A DNA stretch of 64,000 nt from Cyclobacteriaceae bacterium (GCA_027533395.1 JAPZUF010000006.1:62001-126000), one strand, 5' to 3'. Counted from the first letter of the stretch, positions 34,629 to 44,521 are shown. Notes: generated from the letters alone by a model not told the origin. A program made the numbers and translations.

Positions 34629-35072
34629 ATGCGCAAATCAGCCATCCTCTACGGTATTGCATTAGCCAGCATTTTAATATTCAGTCAATGGTTGCAAATA
34701 CATTTCTGGAAGCGAAACCTGACGGTAGAAGTGTATGTAGGTTTAGCAGGTTTCCTTTTTTTAGGGGTGGGTATTTTTGCCGGTTATCAATGGCAACAAC
34801 GAAAGAAAAAATCATCGGCTATTAATTTTAAAACTCAAACCGATGCTTCTTTGGCTGAGCAATATGGATTATCCAAACGCGAGACGGAAGTATTGCAAAA
34901 AATGAGTGAAGGCTTAAGCAACCAGGAAATTGCCGATGCTTTGTTTATTTCTTTAAATACTATTAAAACACATACGGCCAACATCTTCATCAAACTAGAT
35001 GTAAAACGAAGAACGCAGGCAATCCAAAAAGCGCGTGAGTTAAAAATCGTGCAAACAACTATTGTAGCCTAA
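34629..35072 (+). CDS. Membrane-anchored LuxR-type regulator
   Basis: The 147-residue protein has two hydrophobic helices at the N-terminus (about 7-25 and 34-55) and a C-terminal LuxR/GerE helix-turn-helix (LSKRETEVLQKMSEGLSNQEIADALFISLNTIKTHTANIFIKLDVKRRTQAI, about 82-136). It has no receiver domain. Such membrane-tethered LuxR proteins are common in Bacteroidota. Its targets are unknown; the adjacent DUF4199 gene 96 bp downstream is a candidate. Confidence 0.8.
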   Translation: MRKSAILYGIALASILIFSQWLQIHFWKRNLTVEVYVGLAGFLFLGVGIFAGYQWQQRKKKSSAINFKTQTDASLAEQYGLSKRETEVLQKMSEGLSNQEIADALFISLNTIKTHTANIFIKLDVKRRTQAIQKARELKIVQTTIVA

Positions 35073-35168
35073 ACTTTAGAACTATTTTCTTATCTTAATC
35101 TACTTTTCATCCTTTCGGGTGAGGGTTTTTGAGGCATAAACACAGTATTTGGCATCAAAAAAAACAAT

Positions 35169-35681
35169 ATGAAAAAATCAATCCTTATGTATGGTGCCTT
35201 AGCCGGCTTGTTTGCCGGTGGCATGTTGTGGGTTATGTGGCCTTTCCATCAAAGTGGCCAAGCACAGGAATATGGCATGCTTATCGGCTTTGCCTCTATG
35301 TTTTTGGGTTTCAGTTTAATCTTTGTAGCTGTAAAAAAATTCAGAGACAATATGAATCAGGGAGTTCTTAGTTTTGGTAAAGCCCTCACTATTGGTTTAC
35401 TCATCACCTTGGTTGCATCTGTTGTATATGCAGTTTGTTGGGAATTGCTCTATAATACTTTGGCAAGCGATTTTGTTGAGGTCTACTCTAAAAACTACCT
35501 TACTCAATTAAATGCAGAAGGCGCTGATGCAATAAAACTAGAGGCTGCTACTGCAGAGATGAAAAGTTTTGGCGATATGTATGCCAATCCTTTTACGCGA
35601 TTTGGTTTTACATTAATGGAGATTATCCCGGTTGGCATTGTGATGTCGTTACTCGCTGCACTCACTTTAAAGAAAAAATAA
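35169..35681 (+). CDS. DUF4199 membrane protein
   Basis: The 170-residue protein has four hydrophobic segments (near residues 5-25, 38-55, 72-95 and 145-166) with the ENxQ-like central region and FGDMYANPFTRFGFTLMEIIPVGIVMSL typical of DUF4199, a family found mainly in Bacteroidota. The function is unknown; it is an inner-membrane protein. Its stop is 1 bp before the DUF1801 gene, so they are co-transcribed. Confidence 0.75.
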   Translation: MKKSILMYGALAGLFAGGMLWVMWPFHQSGQAQEYGMLIGFASMFLGFSLIFVAVKKFRDNMNQGVLSFGKALTIGLLITLVASVVYAVCWELLYNTLASDFVEVYSKNYLTQLNAEGADAIKLEAATAEMKSFGDMYANPFTRFGFTLMEIIPVGIVMSLLAALTLKKK

Positions 35682-35682
35682 G

Positions 35683-36138
35683 ATGACTTCTACAGCAGAA
35701 ACAGTTAGTGCTTATATACAAGAACTACCTACCGAAAGAAAAAAAGCAGTTGAACAACTCAGAAAAGCCATTAAAAAAAATCTACCAAAAGGTTTTGTGG
35801 AAGAAATGAATTACGGTATGATTGGCTACGTTGTGCCGCATACATTATATCCGGCTGGGTATCATTGCGACCCAAAATTACCTTTACCATTTTTAAGTGT
35901 AGCCTCGCAAAAAAACTTTATTGCTGTTTACCACATGGCTTTGTATACAGGGGCGTTACTGGATTGGTTTTTAAAAGAATGGAATAAGGAGTTTGATAAA
36001 AAACCCGACATGGGTAAAAGTTGCCTTCGTTTTAAGAAGCCCGAAGAAATTCCATTTGAACTTATTGGCAAACTAGCGAGTAAGCTCACACCTCAACAGT
36101 GGATAAAAGAATATGAAAAAAACCTAAAGAGTAAATAA
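35683..36138 (+). CDS. DUF1801 (YdhG-like) protein
   Basis: The 151-residue protein has the DUF1801 pattern: VSAYIQELPTERKKAVEQLRKAIKKNLPKGFVEEMNYGMIGYVVP, then KNFIAVYHMALY and MGKSCLRFKKPEEIPFELIGKLA. The fold resembles a small iron-chaperone-like alpha/beta domain, but the function of this family is not established. It follows DUF4199 with a 1-bp gap. Confidence 0.8.
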   Translation: MTSTAETVSAYIQELPTERKKAVEQLRKAIKKNLPKGFVEEMNYGMIGYVVPHTLYPAGYHCDPKLPLPFLSVASQKNFIAVYHMALYTGALLDWFLKEWNKEFDKKPDMGKSCLRFKKPEEIPFELIGKLASKLTPQQWIKEYEKNLKSK

Positions 36139-36429
36139 TTTTATATAGAATCATTTGTATCCCCTATACATAATTGTGTAAAAACTTTAGGCTATTACTA
36201 ATTAACAAAACCAATCTATCTTACCAGTATTTCGTTCTTGGTTATAATATGATTTTCGTCATTTGTAACCTACATCACAGACTTTGTGCAGTTCAGAAAG
36301 TTACTTCACTTACAGAAATAGAAAATTAAATGAAGCCACAAATTAATTGATGAAAGTCATTTTAAGTGTATAAAAGCATCATTTCTATTTCAATTTCAGA
36401 TAAGTAATTTTCATTAAACCCAACCCGCT

Positions 36430-37686
36430 ATGAAAACCATTCTCATTTTAGGTGGAGGAACTGCCGGCACCATGATGGCCAATAAATTGCGTAAGCAATT
36501 GCCAATAGATGATTACAAAATTCAGGTAATCGATAAAGATGAAAACCATTATTATCAACCTGGCTTTTTATTCATTCCCTTTGGTATATATCAACCGGAG
36601 GAAGTTGTAAAAAAGAAAAAAGATTTATTCTCACCTTACATCGATTTTATTCTTGCAGAAGTAGACCGAATTGAGGTTGAAAGCAACTTGGTAATTTTAA
36701 AAAATGGTGCAACTCTTTCCTATGATGTTTTAATTATTGCAACCGGTTCGCAAGTTGTGCCGGAAGAAACTCCACAACTAAAAGGAAAACTTTGGTATAA
36801 AGATATCTTCGATTTTTATACATACGAAGGAAGTGTGAAACTTGCTGAAAAACTAGCTAACTGGCAAGGTGGAAGATTAGTTATCAATTTGGCAGAAACT
36901 ATAATTAAATGTCCGGTTGCTCCTCTAGAATTTACATTTCTAGCAGATGCCTACTTTACAGAAAAAGGAATTCGCGATAAGGTAAGCATTACTTATGTTA
37001 CACCACTTCCCGGTGCTTTTACAAAACCAAAAGCAACCAAAATGCTAAGTCAATTATTGATTGAGAAAAGCATAGAAGTTATTCCTGATTTCTATCTTCA
37101 ATCTGTTGATAACGAAAGGAAAGTATTAATTTCTTATGATGAAAAAGAAGTGCCTTTTGATTTACTAGTAAGTATTCCGGTTAATAAAGGATCAGATGTT
37201 ATCGAAAGAAGCAATATAGGTGATGAAGACGGACTAAATTTTGTTCCAACGGATAAGTATACGCTTCAAGCAAAAGCAAAAGAAAACATTTTTATCATTG
37301 GTGATGCAACTAATGTGCCCGCCTCAAAAGCCGGTTCTGTAGCTCACTTCGAGGCAGAGGTATTAACAGAAAACATCTTAAGTTATATCAAAGGAGAACC
37401 CTTCAAAGAAAAGTTTGATGGACATTCAAATTGCTTTATCGAAACAGGATATGGTAAAGCTGCTCTTATCGATTTTAATTACACAACTGAACCACTGCCT
37501 GGAAAATTTCCTTTTGCCGGCTTAGGTCCTTTGGCCTTATTACAAGAAAGCCGCATAAACCATTGGGGTAAACTTGCCTTCAAATGGGTGTATTGGAACA
37601 TGTTACTCACCGGGAAAAAAATACCAATATCTCATCAAATGAGCATGGCCGGAAAAATAAATGAAGAAGAACTAATTAAAAAATAA
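36430..37686 (+). CDS. sqr: Sulfide:quinone oxidoreductase
   Basis: The 418-residue flavoprotein has the FAD Rossmann motif ILGGGTAGTMMA at the N-terminus, YYQPGFLFIPFG, and IIATGSQVVPE. Cysteines in IIKCPVAPLEFTFLAD (about 162) and HSNCFIETGYGK (about 337) match the redox cysteines of the SQR family, and GDATNVPASKAGSVAHFEAEV is the second FAD motif. It oxidises sulfide and passes electrons to quinone at the inner membrane. The C-terminal FKWVYWNMLLTGK helix would bind the membrane. It is followed by genes for TusE-like and DsrE2-like sulfur carriers, so it opens a sulfur operon. Confidence 0.85.
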   Translation: MKTILILGGGTAGTMMANKLRKQLPIDDYKIQVIDKDENHYYQPGFLFIPFGIYQPEEVVKKKKDLFSPYIDFILAEVDRIEVESNLVILKNGATLSYDVLIIATGSQVVPEETPQLKGKLWYKDIFDFYTYEGSVKLAEKLANWQGGRLVINLAETIIKCPVAPLEFTFLADAYFTEKGIRDKVSITYVTPLPGAFTKPKATKMLSQLLIEKSIEVIPDFYLQSVDNERKVLISYDEKEVPFDLLVSIPVNKGSDVIERSNIGDEDGLNFVPTDKYTLQAKAKENIFIIGDATNVPASKAGSVAHFEAEVLTENILSYIKGEPFKEKFDGHSNCFIETGYGKAALIDFNYTTEPLPGKFPFAGLGPLALLQESRINHWGKLAFKWVYWNMLLTGKKIPISHQMSMAGKINEEELIKK

Positions 37687-37697
37687 CGTTTAACTAT

Positions 37698-38006
37698 ATG
37701 AATACGCTTACATCAGCCCCAACCTTACAAGTAAATGAGGAAGGCTATTTAAAAAATTACCAAGATTGGAACCGCGATTGGGCAACTGAAATAGCTCATC
37801 AATACAACATCAGTTTAACACCCAAACATTGGGACGTATTAAACTGGTTACGTGCAAAACAAGCTGAAGGAACAGCTCTTTCTGTTCGAAAAGTAGGTAA
37901 CTCAGGCATTGTTGATATCAAAGAATTTTATGCGCTGTTTCCGGGTGGTCCACTTAAAATATCCAGCAGAATTGCAGGCATACCCAAACCAGCCAGTTGT
38001 ATTTAA
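37698..38006 (+). CDS. TusE/DsrC-family sulfur carrier
   Basis: The 102-residue protein matches the DsrC/TusE family (VNEEGYLKNYQDWNRDWATEIA, LTPKHWDVLNWLR, and the C-terminal arm AGIPKPASCI). Only the penultimate Cys is present; the position ten residues before it is Arg, so it lacks the second Cys of true DsrC and resembles TusE. It should carry persulfide sulfur. It lies 11 bp after sqr and 16 bp before the dsrE2-like gene. Confidence 0.85.
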   Translation: MNTLTSAPTLQVNEEGYLKNYQDWNRDWATEIAHQYNISLTPKHWDVLNWLRAKQAEGTALSVRKVGNSGIVDIKEFYALFPGGPLKISSRIAGIPKPASCI

Positions 38007-38022
38007 AAAAAACTTAATAGTT

Positions 38023-38559
38023 ATGAAAGATATAATGGAAGCACCTGCTGTTTTAGAAACACCTGTGCAACTTAAAAAAGAGAAGTATCCTGTAAAGAAA
38101 GTACTCATCATCTGCTCTAAAGGAAAGTTAGAAGATGTTTATGCAGCTTTGGTTATGACGAATGGAGCACTAATGGAAGGAATGGAAGCCAAAATGTTCT
38201 TCACCTTCTTCGGACTTGAAGCCATCACTAAAAAACATGCAAACCATCTTCACACAGGTACAACAGGTAATCCTGCGATGATGCCGGGTGTTCCTGATAT
38301 GATAAAAGGCTTACCAGGTTTAGAAACACTCGCTTCTTACATGATGAAACGCGAAATGGATAAATTGGAAATTCCTAGTGTAACAGAGTTTCTTGAAATT
38401 ATCGAAGCCAGTGGAGGTGAAATTTATGCATGTAAACTAGCCGTAGAAATGTTCCATCTTAAAAAAGAAGATCTTGTTCCGGAAGTAAAAGGGATTATCA
38501 CAGTTGGTGATATGTATGCTTTGGCTGAAGGAGAAGGAACTCAGATAATCTTCATATAA
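38023..38559 (+). CDS. DsrE2-like (DsrE/F/H family) sulfurtransferase
   Basis: I choose the ATG at 38023 (MKDIMEAPAVLETPVQ) because an upstream in-frame ATG at 37909 would overlap the TusE gene. The 178-residue protein has the DsrE fold opening KVLIICSKGKLEDVYAALVMTNGALMEGMEAKMFFTFFGL and a candidate sulfur-accepting Cys in GGEIYACKLAVEMF. DsrE2-type proteins accept persulfide and pass it to DsrC/TusE partners. It completes the sqr cluster and is followed by a terminator. Confidence 0.8.
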   Translation: MKDIMEAPAVLETPVQLKKEKYPVKKVLIICSKGKLEDVYAALVMTNGALMEGMEAKMFFTFFGLEAITKKHANHLHTGTTGNPAMMPGVPDMIKGLPGLETLASYMMKREMDKLEIPSVTEFLEIIEASGGEIYACKLAVEMFHLKKEDLVPEVKGIITVGDMYALAEGEGTQIIFI

Positions 38560-38586
38560 AGGGGTTGGTGATATCTGAGTGTTCTC

Positions 38587-38617
38587 AAAGGTTGCTACAG
38601 ATGTGGCAACCTTTTTT
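38587..38617 (+). terminator. Terminator of sqr operon
   Basis: Stem AAGGTTGC/GCAACCTT with an intervening loop (about 38588-38613), followed by TTTTTTATTTTT. It lies about 28 bp after the dsrE2-like stop. Confidence 0.8.
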
Positions 38618-38689
38618 ATTTTTGACAAATTCTATCTTCTAACCAACCAAATAATTTAATACTTTTATAGAAGGTCCAAATTTAATTCC

Positions 38690-39217
38690 GTGAATAAACA
38701 ACTTAATCAGGCTTTCGAAAATCTACTTCAAAAGCGAAACAGTTTACTCGATTTAGCTAAATCTTTACCAGAAGAAAAAATTAACCATAGGGTCAATCCC
38801 AATCAATGGTCAGTTCTCGAAATTCTCAACCATTTATATACAGCTGAAAAATTATCGCTTCAATACATTAAAAAGAAATCGCAAGGTATCGACAGCTTAG
38901 GAAATGCTGGATTTAAACATACTTTGATGATGTTGGTCTTAAAGATTTCTCAACGCCTTCCCATCCGATACAAAGCTCCCACAACCGTTCTTCAAAATAC
39001 AGTTGACGTACTTACCCTTTCTGATTTAATTGCTCAATGGGATTTATTGTATCTCGAACTTAAATCTATGTTAGTGAATACACCGGAAAAGCATGTCCAT
39101 AAATTAGTATATAAACATGTGGTGGCTGGTAGATTAAGTATGGTACAAGCCCTACTTTTTTTTAGAGAACACATGATTCATCATACTCCGCAAATTCTTA
39201 AACAAGTTAAATCGTAA
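38690..39217 (+). CDS. DinB-like protein
   Basis: The 175-residue protein starts at a GTG (38690). It fits the DinB four-helix family: NPNQWSVLEILNHLYTAEKLS with the first metal-ligand His, and LLFFREHMIHHTPQIL with the other His residues. DinB-fold proteins are mostly metal-binding transferases or detoxification enzymes; the reaction is unknown here. It is 4 bp before the M14 peptidase gene and may share its transcript. Confidence 0.75.
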   Translation: MNKQLNQAFENLLQKRNSLLDLAKSLPEEKINHRVNPNQWSVLEILNHLYTAEKLSLQYIKKKSQGIDSLGNAGFKHTLMMLVLKISQRLPIRYKAPTTVLQNTVDVLTLSDLIAQWDLLYLELKSMLVNTPEKHVHKLVYKHVVAGRLSMVQALLFFREHMIHHTPQILKQVKS

Positions 39218-39221
39218 CATT

Positions 39222-41747
39222 ATGTTTTTTCGATCAGCCGTTTTATTTCTTTTTATTTCCATCAATCATATTTCATTCGCACAAACGATTAAAAGTCCAG
39301 ATGAATTTCTTGGCTTTAACCGTGGCGAACGTTTTACCCGCCATCACGAAATGGTGGATTACTTTAAATATGTTGATGCTCAACTCAGCAACGTTCAAGT
39401 ATACGAATATGGTAAAACGTACGAAGATAGACCTTTGCTTTACACCATTATTGCATCCGAAGAAAATTTTAAAAAGCTTGAAGAGATAAGAAAAGATAAC
39501 TTAATCCGTGCTGGCGTATTGCCAGGAACTCCATCTTCTAGCAAAGTTGCTATCGTTTGGATGAGTTACAACGTGCATGGCAACGAAGCCAGTGCCATGG
39601 AAGCAGCCATCACAACTTTGTATGAATTGTGTACGTCAGCAAAAGCCAAAGAATGGTTAAAGAATACGGTAGTCATCATCGACCCATGCATCAATCCTGA
39701 TGGTCGCGACCGTTATGCCAACTTCAACAATGCATTTTCAAACACTACACCTAACACAAATGGTGAAGCTGCCGAACACCGTGAACCTTGGCCGGGTGGA
39801 AGACCTAACCATTATTGGTTCGACCTAAACCGCGATTGGGCCTGGTTGCAACAAAAAGAATCAGCAGCGCGCATTCCTGTTTATAACCAATGGTTGCCAC
39901 ATGTTCACGTAGATTTTCATGAACAAGGATATAACAGTCCATACTATTTTGCTCCTGCTGCGGAACCCTATCATCCAGTGATTAGCAAGTGGCAAAGAGA
40001 ATTCCAGCATACAATCGGAAAAAACAATGCCAAGTATTTTGATAGTAACGGTTGGCTATACTTTACAAAAGAAGTTTTCGATTTATACTATCCTTCTTAT
40101 GGTGATACTTACCCCACCTATAGTGGAGCTATTGGTATGACGTACGAACAGGCTGGAAGTGGCTATGCCGGATTGAGCATCCAAACTGAAGAAGGAGATC
40201 CGTTAACGTTAGAACAACGCATCAAACATCATCATACTACAGGGCTTAGCACAGTTGAAATTACAGCACAACATGCAACTAAAGTTGTAGATGAATTCGA
40301 GAAATACCACAAAGAAAACATAAACAATCCTTTCGGAACTTATAAAACATACGTTATCAAAGGAAATAATAATCCTGATAAACTGAATCGCTTAGCTAAA
40401 TGGTTACAACATCACGATATCCAATTTGGTTTAGCCGGAAACAACAAACCAGCAAAAGGTTTTAACTATCAAAACCAAAGTGTAGGTAATGTAACAATAG
40501 AAAGTAATGATATCGTAGTTAATACCTATCAACCCAAGTCGAGATTTATTACCACTGTGTTTGAACCTCAATACAAAGTTCCTGATTCATTAACATACGA
40601 TATCACAGCATGGAATTTAATATATGCCTACGATTTACAAGCTTATGCATTAACTGAGAGAATCAATCCAACAAAAAAGTTTGAAAGCATTCAACCTAAG
40701 CTACAAATCGGTGAACAAGTTTATGCTTATCTTTTCCGCTACGAAACAATTGAAGATGTACGTTTCGTAGCTGCTTTACAGAAGAAAAATATTAAAGTAA
40801 GAACGGCAGCCAGACCCTTCACAGTAAATGGAAATTCTTTTAAAGCCGGAACAATCATCATCACGCAAACCAATAACCAACACATTGGTAATTTTGATGC
40901 CACGATTAAAACCTTAGCTGATAACTACAACCGCTCCATTTTTTCAACACCAACAGGATTGGTAGATACAGGTAAAGATTTTGGTTCGTACGATGTTGTT
41001 TATTTACCTGCACCCAAGGTAGCCATGTTAATAGGCGATGATGTAGAATCTTTGAATGCCGGTGAGGTATGGCATTTTTTCGAACAACAAATTGATTATC
41101 CTATTACACAAATCAGAACAACTTACTTTAAACGCATTAACCTTAATCAATACACAGTTTTAATTGTGCCCGAAGGTTATTATAGTTTGTTTGATGAAGC
41201 ACAACTCGATCGCTTGTCGCAATGGGTGCAAACGGGTGGAAAGTTGATTGTCATTGGGGATGCTTTAAACAGCTTCATGGATAAAAAAGGATTTTCGATA
41301 AAGCAATTCGCTTCTGAAGACATAGAAAAATCTATAGAGAAGACTGAAGATGAAATAGAGAAGAAAAGTGGCACTACACCATACGATGCAACCGAAAGAA
41401 AAGAACTATCGAATTACATATATGGCGCCATCTATAAAGCTAAAGTTGATAATACGCATCCATTGGCATATGGATTAAGTGATACTTATTATTCTTTGAA
41501 AACAAGCAACATACGTGTCGATCATTTAGAAGATGGTTGGAACGTAGCTTCGCTTGGAAAAGATGTTAAACCCTTGATTGGCTTTGCTGGATATAAATCA
41601 AATAAAAAGCAAAGTAATACCCTCACATTTGGTGTAGAAGAAAAAGGACAAGGTAAAATTATTTACTTCGTAGATAACCCTCTCTTCCGCTGCTTTTGGG
41701 AACAAGGCAAGTTTGTATTTGGCAATGCTGTATTTATTGTGAGATAA
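39222..41747 (+). CDS. M14-family zinc carboxypeptidase, secreted
   Basis: The 841-residue protein has a signal peptide (to ISFAQ, about residue 21) and an M14 domain. Zinc ligands are in YNVHGNEASAMEA (HxxE) and HVDFHEQGYNSPYYF (third His), and the catalytic Glu is expected in YTEVQ-like MTYEQAGSGY. The large C-terminal part has a DJ-1/glutamine-amidotransferase-like segment (YFKRINLNQYTVLIVPEGYYS...GGKLIVIGDALNSF). Such long M14 proteins are common periplasmic or outer-membrane peptidases of Bacteroidota. The substrate is unknown. Confidence 0.85.
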   Translation: MFFRSAVLFLFISINHISFAQTIKSPDEFLGFNRGERFTRHHEMVDYFKYVDAQLSNVQVYEYGKTYEDRPLLYTIIASEENFKKLEEIRKDNLIRAGVLPGTPSSSKVAIVWMSYNVHGNEASAMEAAITTLYELCTSAKAKEWLKNTVVIIDPCINPDGRDRYANFNNAFSNTTPNTNGEAAEHREPWPGGRPNHYWFDLNRDWAWLQQKESAARIPVYNQWLPHVHVDFHEQGYNSPYYFAPAAEPYHPVISKWQREFQHTIGKNNAKYFDSNGWLYFTKEVFDLYYPSYGDTYPTYSGAIGMTYEQAGSGYAGLSIQTEEGDPLTLEQRIKHHHTTGLSTVEITAQHATKVVDEFEKYHKENINNPFGTYKTYVIKGNNNPDKLNRLAKWLQHHDIQFGLAGNNKPAKGFNYQNQSVGNVTIESNDIVVNTYQPKSRFITTVFEPQYKVPDSLTYDITAWNLIYAYDLQAYALTERINPTKKFESIQPKLQIGEQVYAYLFRYETIEDVRFVAALQKKNIKVRTAARPFTVNGNSFKAGTIIITQTNNQHIGNFDATIKTLADNYNRSIFSTPTGLVDTGKDFGSYDVVYLPAPKVAMLIGDDVESLNAGEVWHFFEQQIDYPITQIRTTYFKRINLNQYTVLIVPEGYYSLFDEAQLDRLSQWVQTGGKLIVIGDALNSFMDKKGFSIKQFASEDIEKSIEKTEDEIEKKSGTTPYDATERKELSNYIYGAIYKAKVDNTHPLAYGLSDTYYSLKTSNIRVDHLEDGWNVASLGKDVKPLIGFAGYKSNKKQSNTLTFGVEEKGQGKIIYFVDNPLFRCFWEQGKFVFGNAVFIVR

Positions 41748-41765
41748 AATTCACACGAACAAAAT

Positions 41766-41798
41766 AAAAAAGACTGGCTAACAACCGGTCTTTTTTTT
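41766..41798 (+). terminator. Terminator after M14 peptidase gene
   Basis: Stem AAAGACTGG/CCGGTCTTT (one G-T pair) with loop CTAACAA, followed by a run of eight T. Confidence 0.8.
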
Positions 41799-41823
41799 AA
41801 CATTTATTTGCCAGTCTTGTTAC

Positions 41824-43272
41824 ATGCATGTGGAAGCTTTACAAATCATTTGGTTTAAAAGAGATTTGCGTTTGCAAGATCATGCTTGCCTACAAGCAGC
41901 TTGTAATGGTGTTCCCACTCTTTTGATTTACATTCTTGAACCTTCTTTATTTCAACAACCCATTTATAGCGAAAGGCATAAAAATTTTATTTTGCAATCG
42001 CTTCATGATTTAAATAAACAATTAAAATCCTATCAAACTCAAATTCATTTTTTTGAAGATGAAGCCGAAACTGTTTTCATTCAATTGATAAAACAATATC
42101 GCATTCAACACGTATTGAGTTATGAAGAAACAGGCATACGCCATACTTACGAGCGTGATAAAAGGATTAAAAAACTATTTGATTTCAATCGCATTTCATG
42201 GATAGAATTTCCAACAAGTGGCATTATCAGAAAATTAAAAGACAGAAAAGATTGGGTTGACAATTGGAATGAAACGATGGAGCTACCTTTGCTTCCTTTT
42301 CAGCCTACTAAAATTAACTTTTTCACCTTGCCGCAACATGTCTCTTTTCCTGAATATTCTCAGAACAAAAACTTTCAACCGGGAGGTGAATCTAACGCTC
42401 AACTATATTTAAACTCATTTTTAACGCAAAGAGCTTTTGCATACAATCAATCTATTTCTAAACCTTTGGCATCCAGAACGGGTTGTAGCCGACTTTCGCC
42501 TTATCTAGCTTGGGGAAATCTTTCATTAAGGCAAGTTTATCAACAAACAGAAAAAACCAGAAAAGAGAATAAAAGTTTAAGTTGGAATTTGCAAAATTTT
42601 GCCTCTCGTTTACGGTGGCGCGACCATTTTATACAAAAATTTGAAATGGAAGACCGCATCGAATTCGAAAATTTTAATGCCGAATACAATACCCTTAGAA
42701 ACGAAAGTAACCCTGAACTATATGAAGCATGGGCTGTAGGTAAAACAGGTTATCCGTTAGTTGACGCTTGTATGCGTTGTTTAAAAGAAACAGGTTATAT
42801 CAATTTCAGAATGCGTGCCATGTTGGTTTCTTTTTTAACGCATCATCTTTGGCAAGATTGGAAAGAAGGTGCCACCTTATTAGGAAGTTACTTTTTAGAT
42901 TTTGAACCTGGCATCCATTATCCGCAGTTTCACATGCAGGCAGGTGTAACAGGTATTCATACCATACGCATTTATAATCCTGTTAAACAAAGTGTAGAAC
43001 AAGATGCTGATGCAGCTTTTATTAAACAATGGCTTCCGGAACTCGCACATCTTCCATTGCCCTTACAACATGAACCATGGAAAATGACAGGCATAGAATC
43101 TGGTTTGTATCAATTTGAATTAGGAAGAGATTATCCCAAACCACTTATTAACATTGAAGAAACTTACAAAAAAGCTTCGGCTATTCTTCATCAACATCTT
43201 AAGCGTGCCGATGTACAAAAAGAAGCTGGAAAAATTTTAAAGAAACATACCAACCGTGATAGGCAAGTGTGA
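41824..43272 (+). CDS. Cryptochrome/photolyase family protein
   Basis: The 482-residue protein opens [20 protein letters not shown] (photolyase alpha/beta domain). The FAD-binding C-terminal domain shows [62 protein letters not shown] and [16 protein letters not shown]. It should bind FAD and either repair UV photoproducts or act as a blue-light receptor; the subgroup cannot be fixed by eye. The downstream, oppositely oriented DUF2805 gene is a frequent neighbour of this family. Confidence 0.9.
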   Translation: MHVEALQIIWFKRDLRLQDHACLQAACNGVPTLLIYILEPSLFQQPIYSERHKNFILQSLHDLNKQLKSYQTQIHFFEDEAETVFIQLIKQYRIQHVLSYEETGIRHTYERDKRIKKLFDFNRISWIEFPTSGIIRKLKDRKDWVDNWNETMELPLLPFQPTKINFFTLPQHVSFPEYSQNKNFQPGGESNAQLYLNSFLTQRAFAYNQSISKPLASRTGCSRLSPYLAWGNLSLRQVYQQTEKTRKENKSLSWNLQNFASRLRWRDHFIQKFEMEDRIEFENFNAEYNTLRNESNPELYEAWAVGKTGYPLVDACMRCLKETGYINFRMRAMLVSFLTHHLWQDWKEGATLLGSYFLDFEPGIHYPQFHMQAGVTGIHTIRIYNPVKQSVEQDADAAFIKQWLPELAHLPLPLQHEPWKMTGIESGLYQFELGRDYPKPLINIEETYKKASAILHQHLKRADVQKEAGKILKKHTNRDRQV

Positions 43273-43274
43273 TG

Positions 43275-43547
43275 TTATCGCAATCTTTTAGAAACTTTAT
43301 TTGATGATATAGCACGTTGTCGCGTGCATTTAAAACGATCAACTTCCTCATCTCTTAAGTTTTTATGTTTGGTTTTTCTTCCTTGTACGCGCGCTCTCCA
43401 ACGCTTCCAACTGGATTGAGTAAGGTTGTTGCGCATCAATTCTATTACTTCCTTTTCTGATAAACCAAACTGCGCTTTGATTGCATCGAATGGCGTGCGG
43501 TCTTCCCAGGCCATTTCAATTATGCGATCAATATCTTCTTGCAACAT
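43275..43547 (-). CDS. DUF2805 (TIGR03643-like) protein
   Basis: I choose the ATG at 43547 (MLQEDIDRIIEMAWEDRTPFDAIKAQFGLSEKEVIELMR), since the 27 residues above it are atypical and overlap a terminator. The 90-residue basic protein has a helix-turn-helix-like N-terminus and SSWKRWRARVQGRKTKH. The family is small, found near photolyase genes, and of unknown function. It is convergent with the photolyase gene, separated by 2 bp. Confidence 0.8.
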   Translation of the reverse strand: MLQEDIDRIIEMAWEDRTPFDAIKAQFGLSEKEVIELMRNNLTQSSWKRWRARVQGRKTKHKNLRDEEVDRFKCTRQRAISSNKVSKRLR

Positions 43548-43595
43548 GTTGGTAAAACAATCGCTTGTAAAAAAAGTTAAATCCTTAAAACAAAA

Positions 43596-43617
43596 AACCC
43601 GGCTGTTCACCGGGCTT
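43596..43617 (-). terminator. Terminator of ATP synthase operon
   Basis: Stem AACCCGG/CCGGGCT with loop CTGTTCA; on the minus strand it is followed by TTTTTTG. It lies 22 bp after the atpG stop. Confidence 0.75.
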
Positions 43618-43639
43618 TTCAACATCATTTCAAAAATGA

Positions 43640-44521
43640 TTAAGCTGATTTCAACGCTTCTGCACCTGCTACAATTTCCAAAATTTCTTTGGTGATGGCA
43701 GCTTGTCTGGTTCTGTTGTATGTCAACTTTAATTCTTTTAATAACTCGCCAGCATTTTCAGTTGCTTTATCCATGGCTGTCATTCTTGCACCATTTTCTG
43801 CTGCGTTAGAATCTAACAATGCCTTAAACAACTGAACTTTCAATGACTTAGGAATTAATCCTGTGATGATTTCTTCTTTATCTGGTTGGTATATGTAATC
43901 TACTTCAGAAGTTGATTGACTTTTTGTAACAGGCACAACCGGTAAGAATTGTTCGGTACGTAAAATTTGCGTGGCTACGTTTTTAAATTCGTTATATACC
44001 ACTTCTATTTTATCGTAGTTACCCTTTTTAAATTCTTCCATTAAATATTCACCCGCTTCAGCTACTCCATCAAAATTCAGATTGTGAATTAAACCTGAAA
44101 ACTTACCCACAACATTCCCTTTTCTTTTGCTGAAAAACTCAAATGCTTTTCTTCCTATTGGCAAAATGGTAACATTGCCAGCCTGTGCTTGTTCCTGATA
44201 ACGCTCTGTTAAAAGCTTTATAACACCTTTAAATACGTTCGAATTAAAGGAACCACACAAACCTCTGTCGGAGCTTACTGCTACAATCAAAACTTTCTTT
44301 ACTTCGCGTTGTGCGCTATACCACGCATCAGCATTTTGCTCTTGCGAAGAAGAAAGATTTTGTAGAATAGCCGTTAGTTTCTGTGCAAAAGGGCGCATTT
44401 GTGTAATCCTGTCTTGAGATTTACGCAACTTCGCTGCCGCCACCATTTTCATAGCTTTGGTAATCTGTTGGGTAGAGATAACAGAATTAATTCGTCCTTT
44501 TACTTCTTTTAAATTCGGCAT
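43640..44521 (-). CDS. atpG: ATP synthase gamma subunit
   Basis: The 293-residue protein begins MPNLKEVKGRINSVISTQQITKAMKMVAAAKLRKSQ, the highly conserved N-terminal helix of F1 gamma, and ends MDKATENAGELLKELKLTYNRTRQAAITKEILEIVAGAEAL, the matching C-terminal helix. The two form the rotating central shaft. The length is normal. It is the last gene of the cluster, 49 bp after atpA, followed by a terminator. Confidence 0.98.
   Translation of the reverse strand: MPNLKEVKGRINSVISTQQITKAMKMVAAAKLRKSQDRITQMRPFAQKLTAILQNLSSSQEQNADAWYSAQREVKKVLIVAVSSDRGLCGSFNSNVFKGVIKLLTERYQEQAQAGNVTILPIGRKAFEFFSKRKGNVVGKFSGLIHNLNFDGVAEAGEYLMEEFKKGNYDKIEVVYNEFKNVATQILRTEQFLPVVPVTKSQSTSEVDYIYQPDKEEIITGLIPKSLKVQLFKALLDSNAAENGARMTAMDKATENAGELLKELKLTYNRTRQAAITKEILEIVAGAEALKSA

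Noticed and set aside
36139-36429. FNR/CRP-type operator upstream of sqr
   Set aside because: Parts such as TTGTAACCTACATCACA look suggestive but are not symmetrical, so I do not call a site.
37909-38559. Longer start for the DsrE2-like protein
   Set aside because: The extra 38 residues overlap the TusE-like gene and do not resemble the family; the ATG at 38023 gives a natural start.
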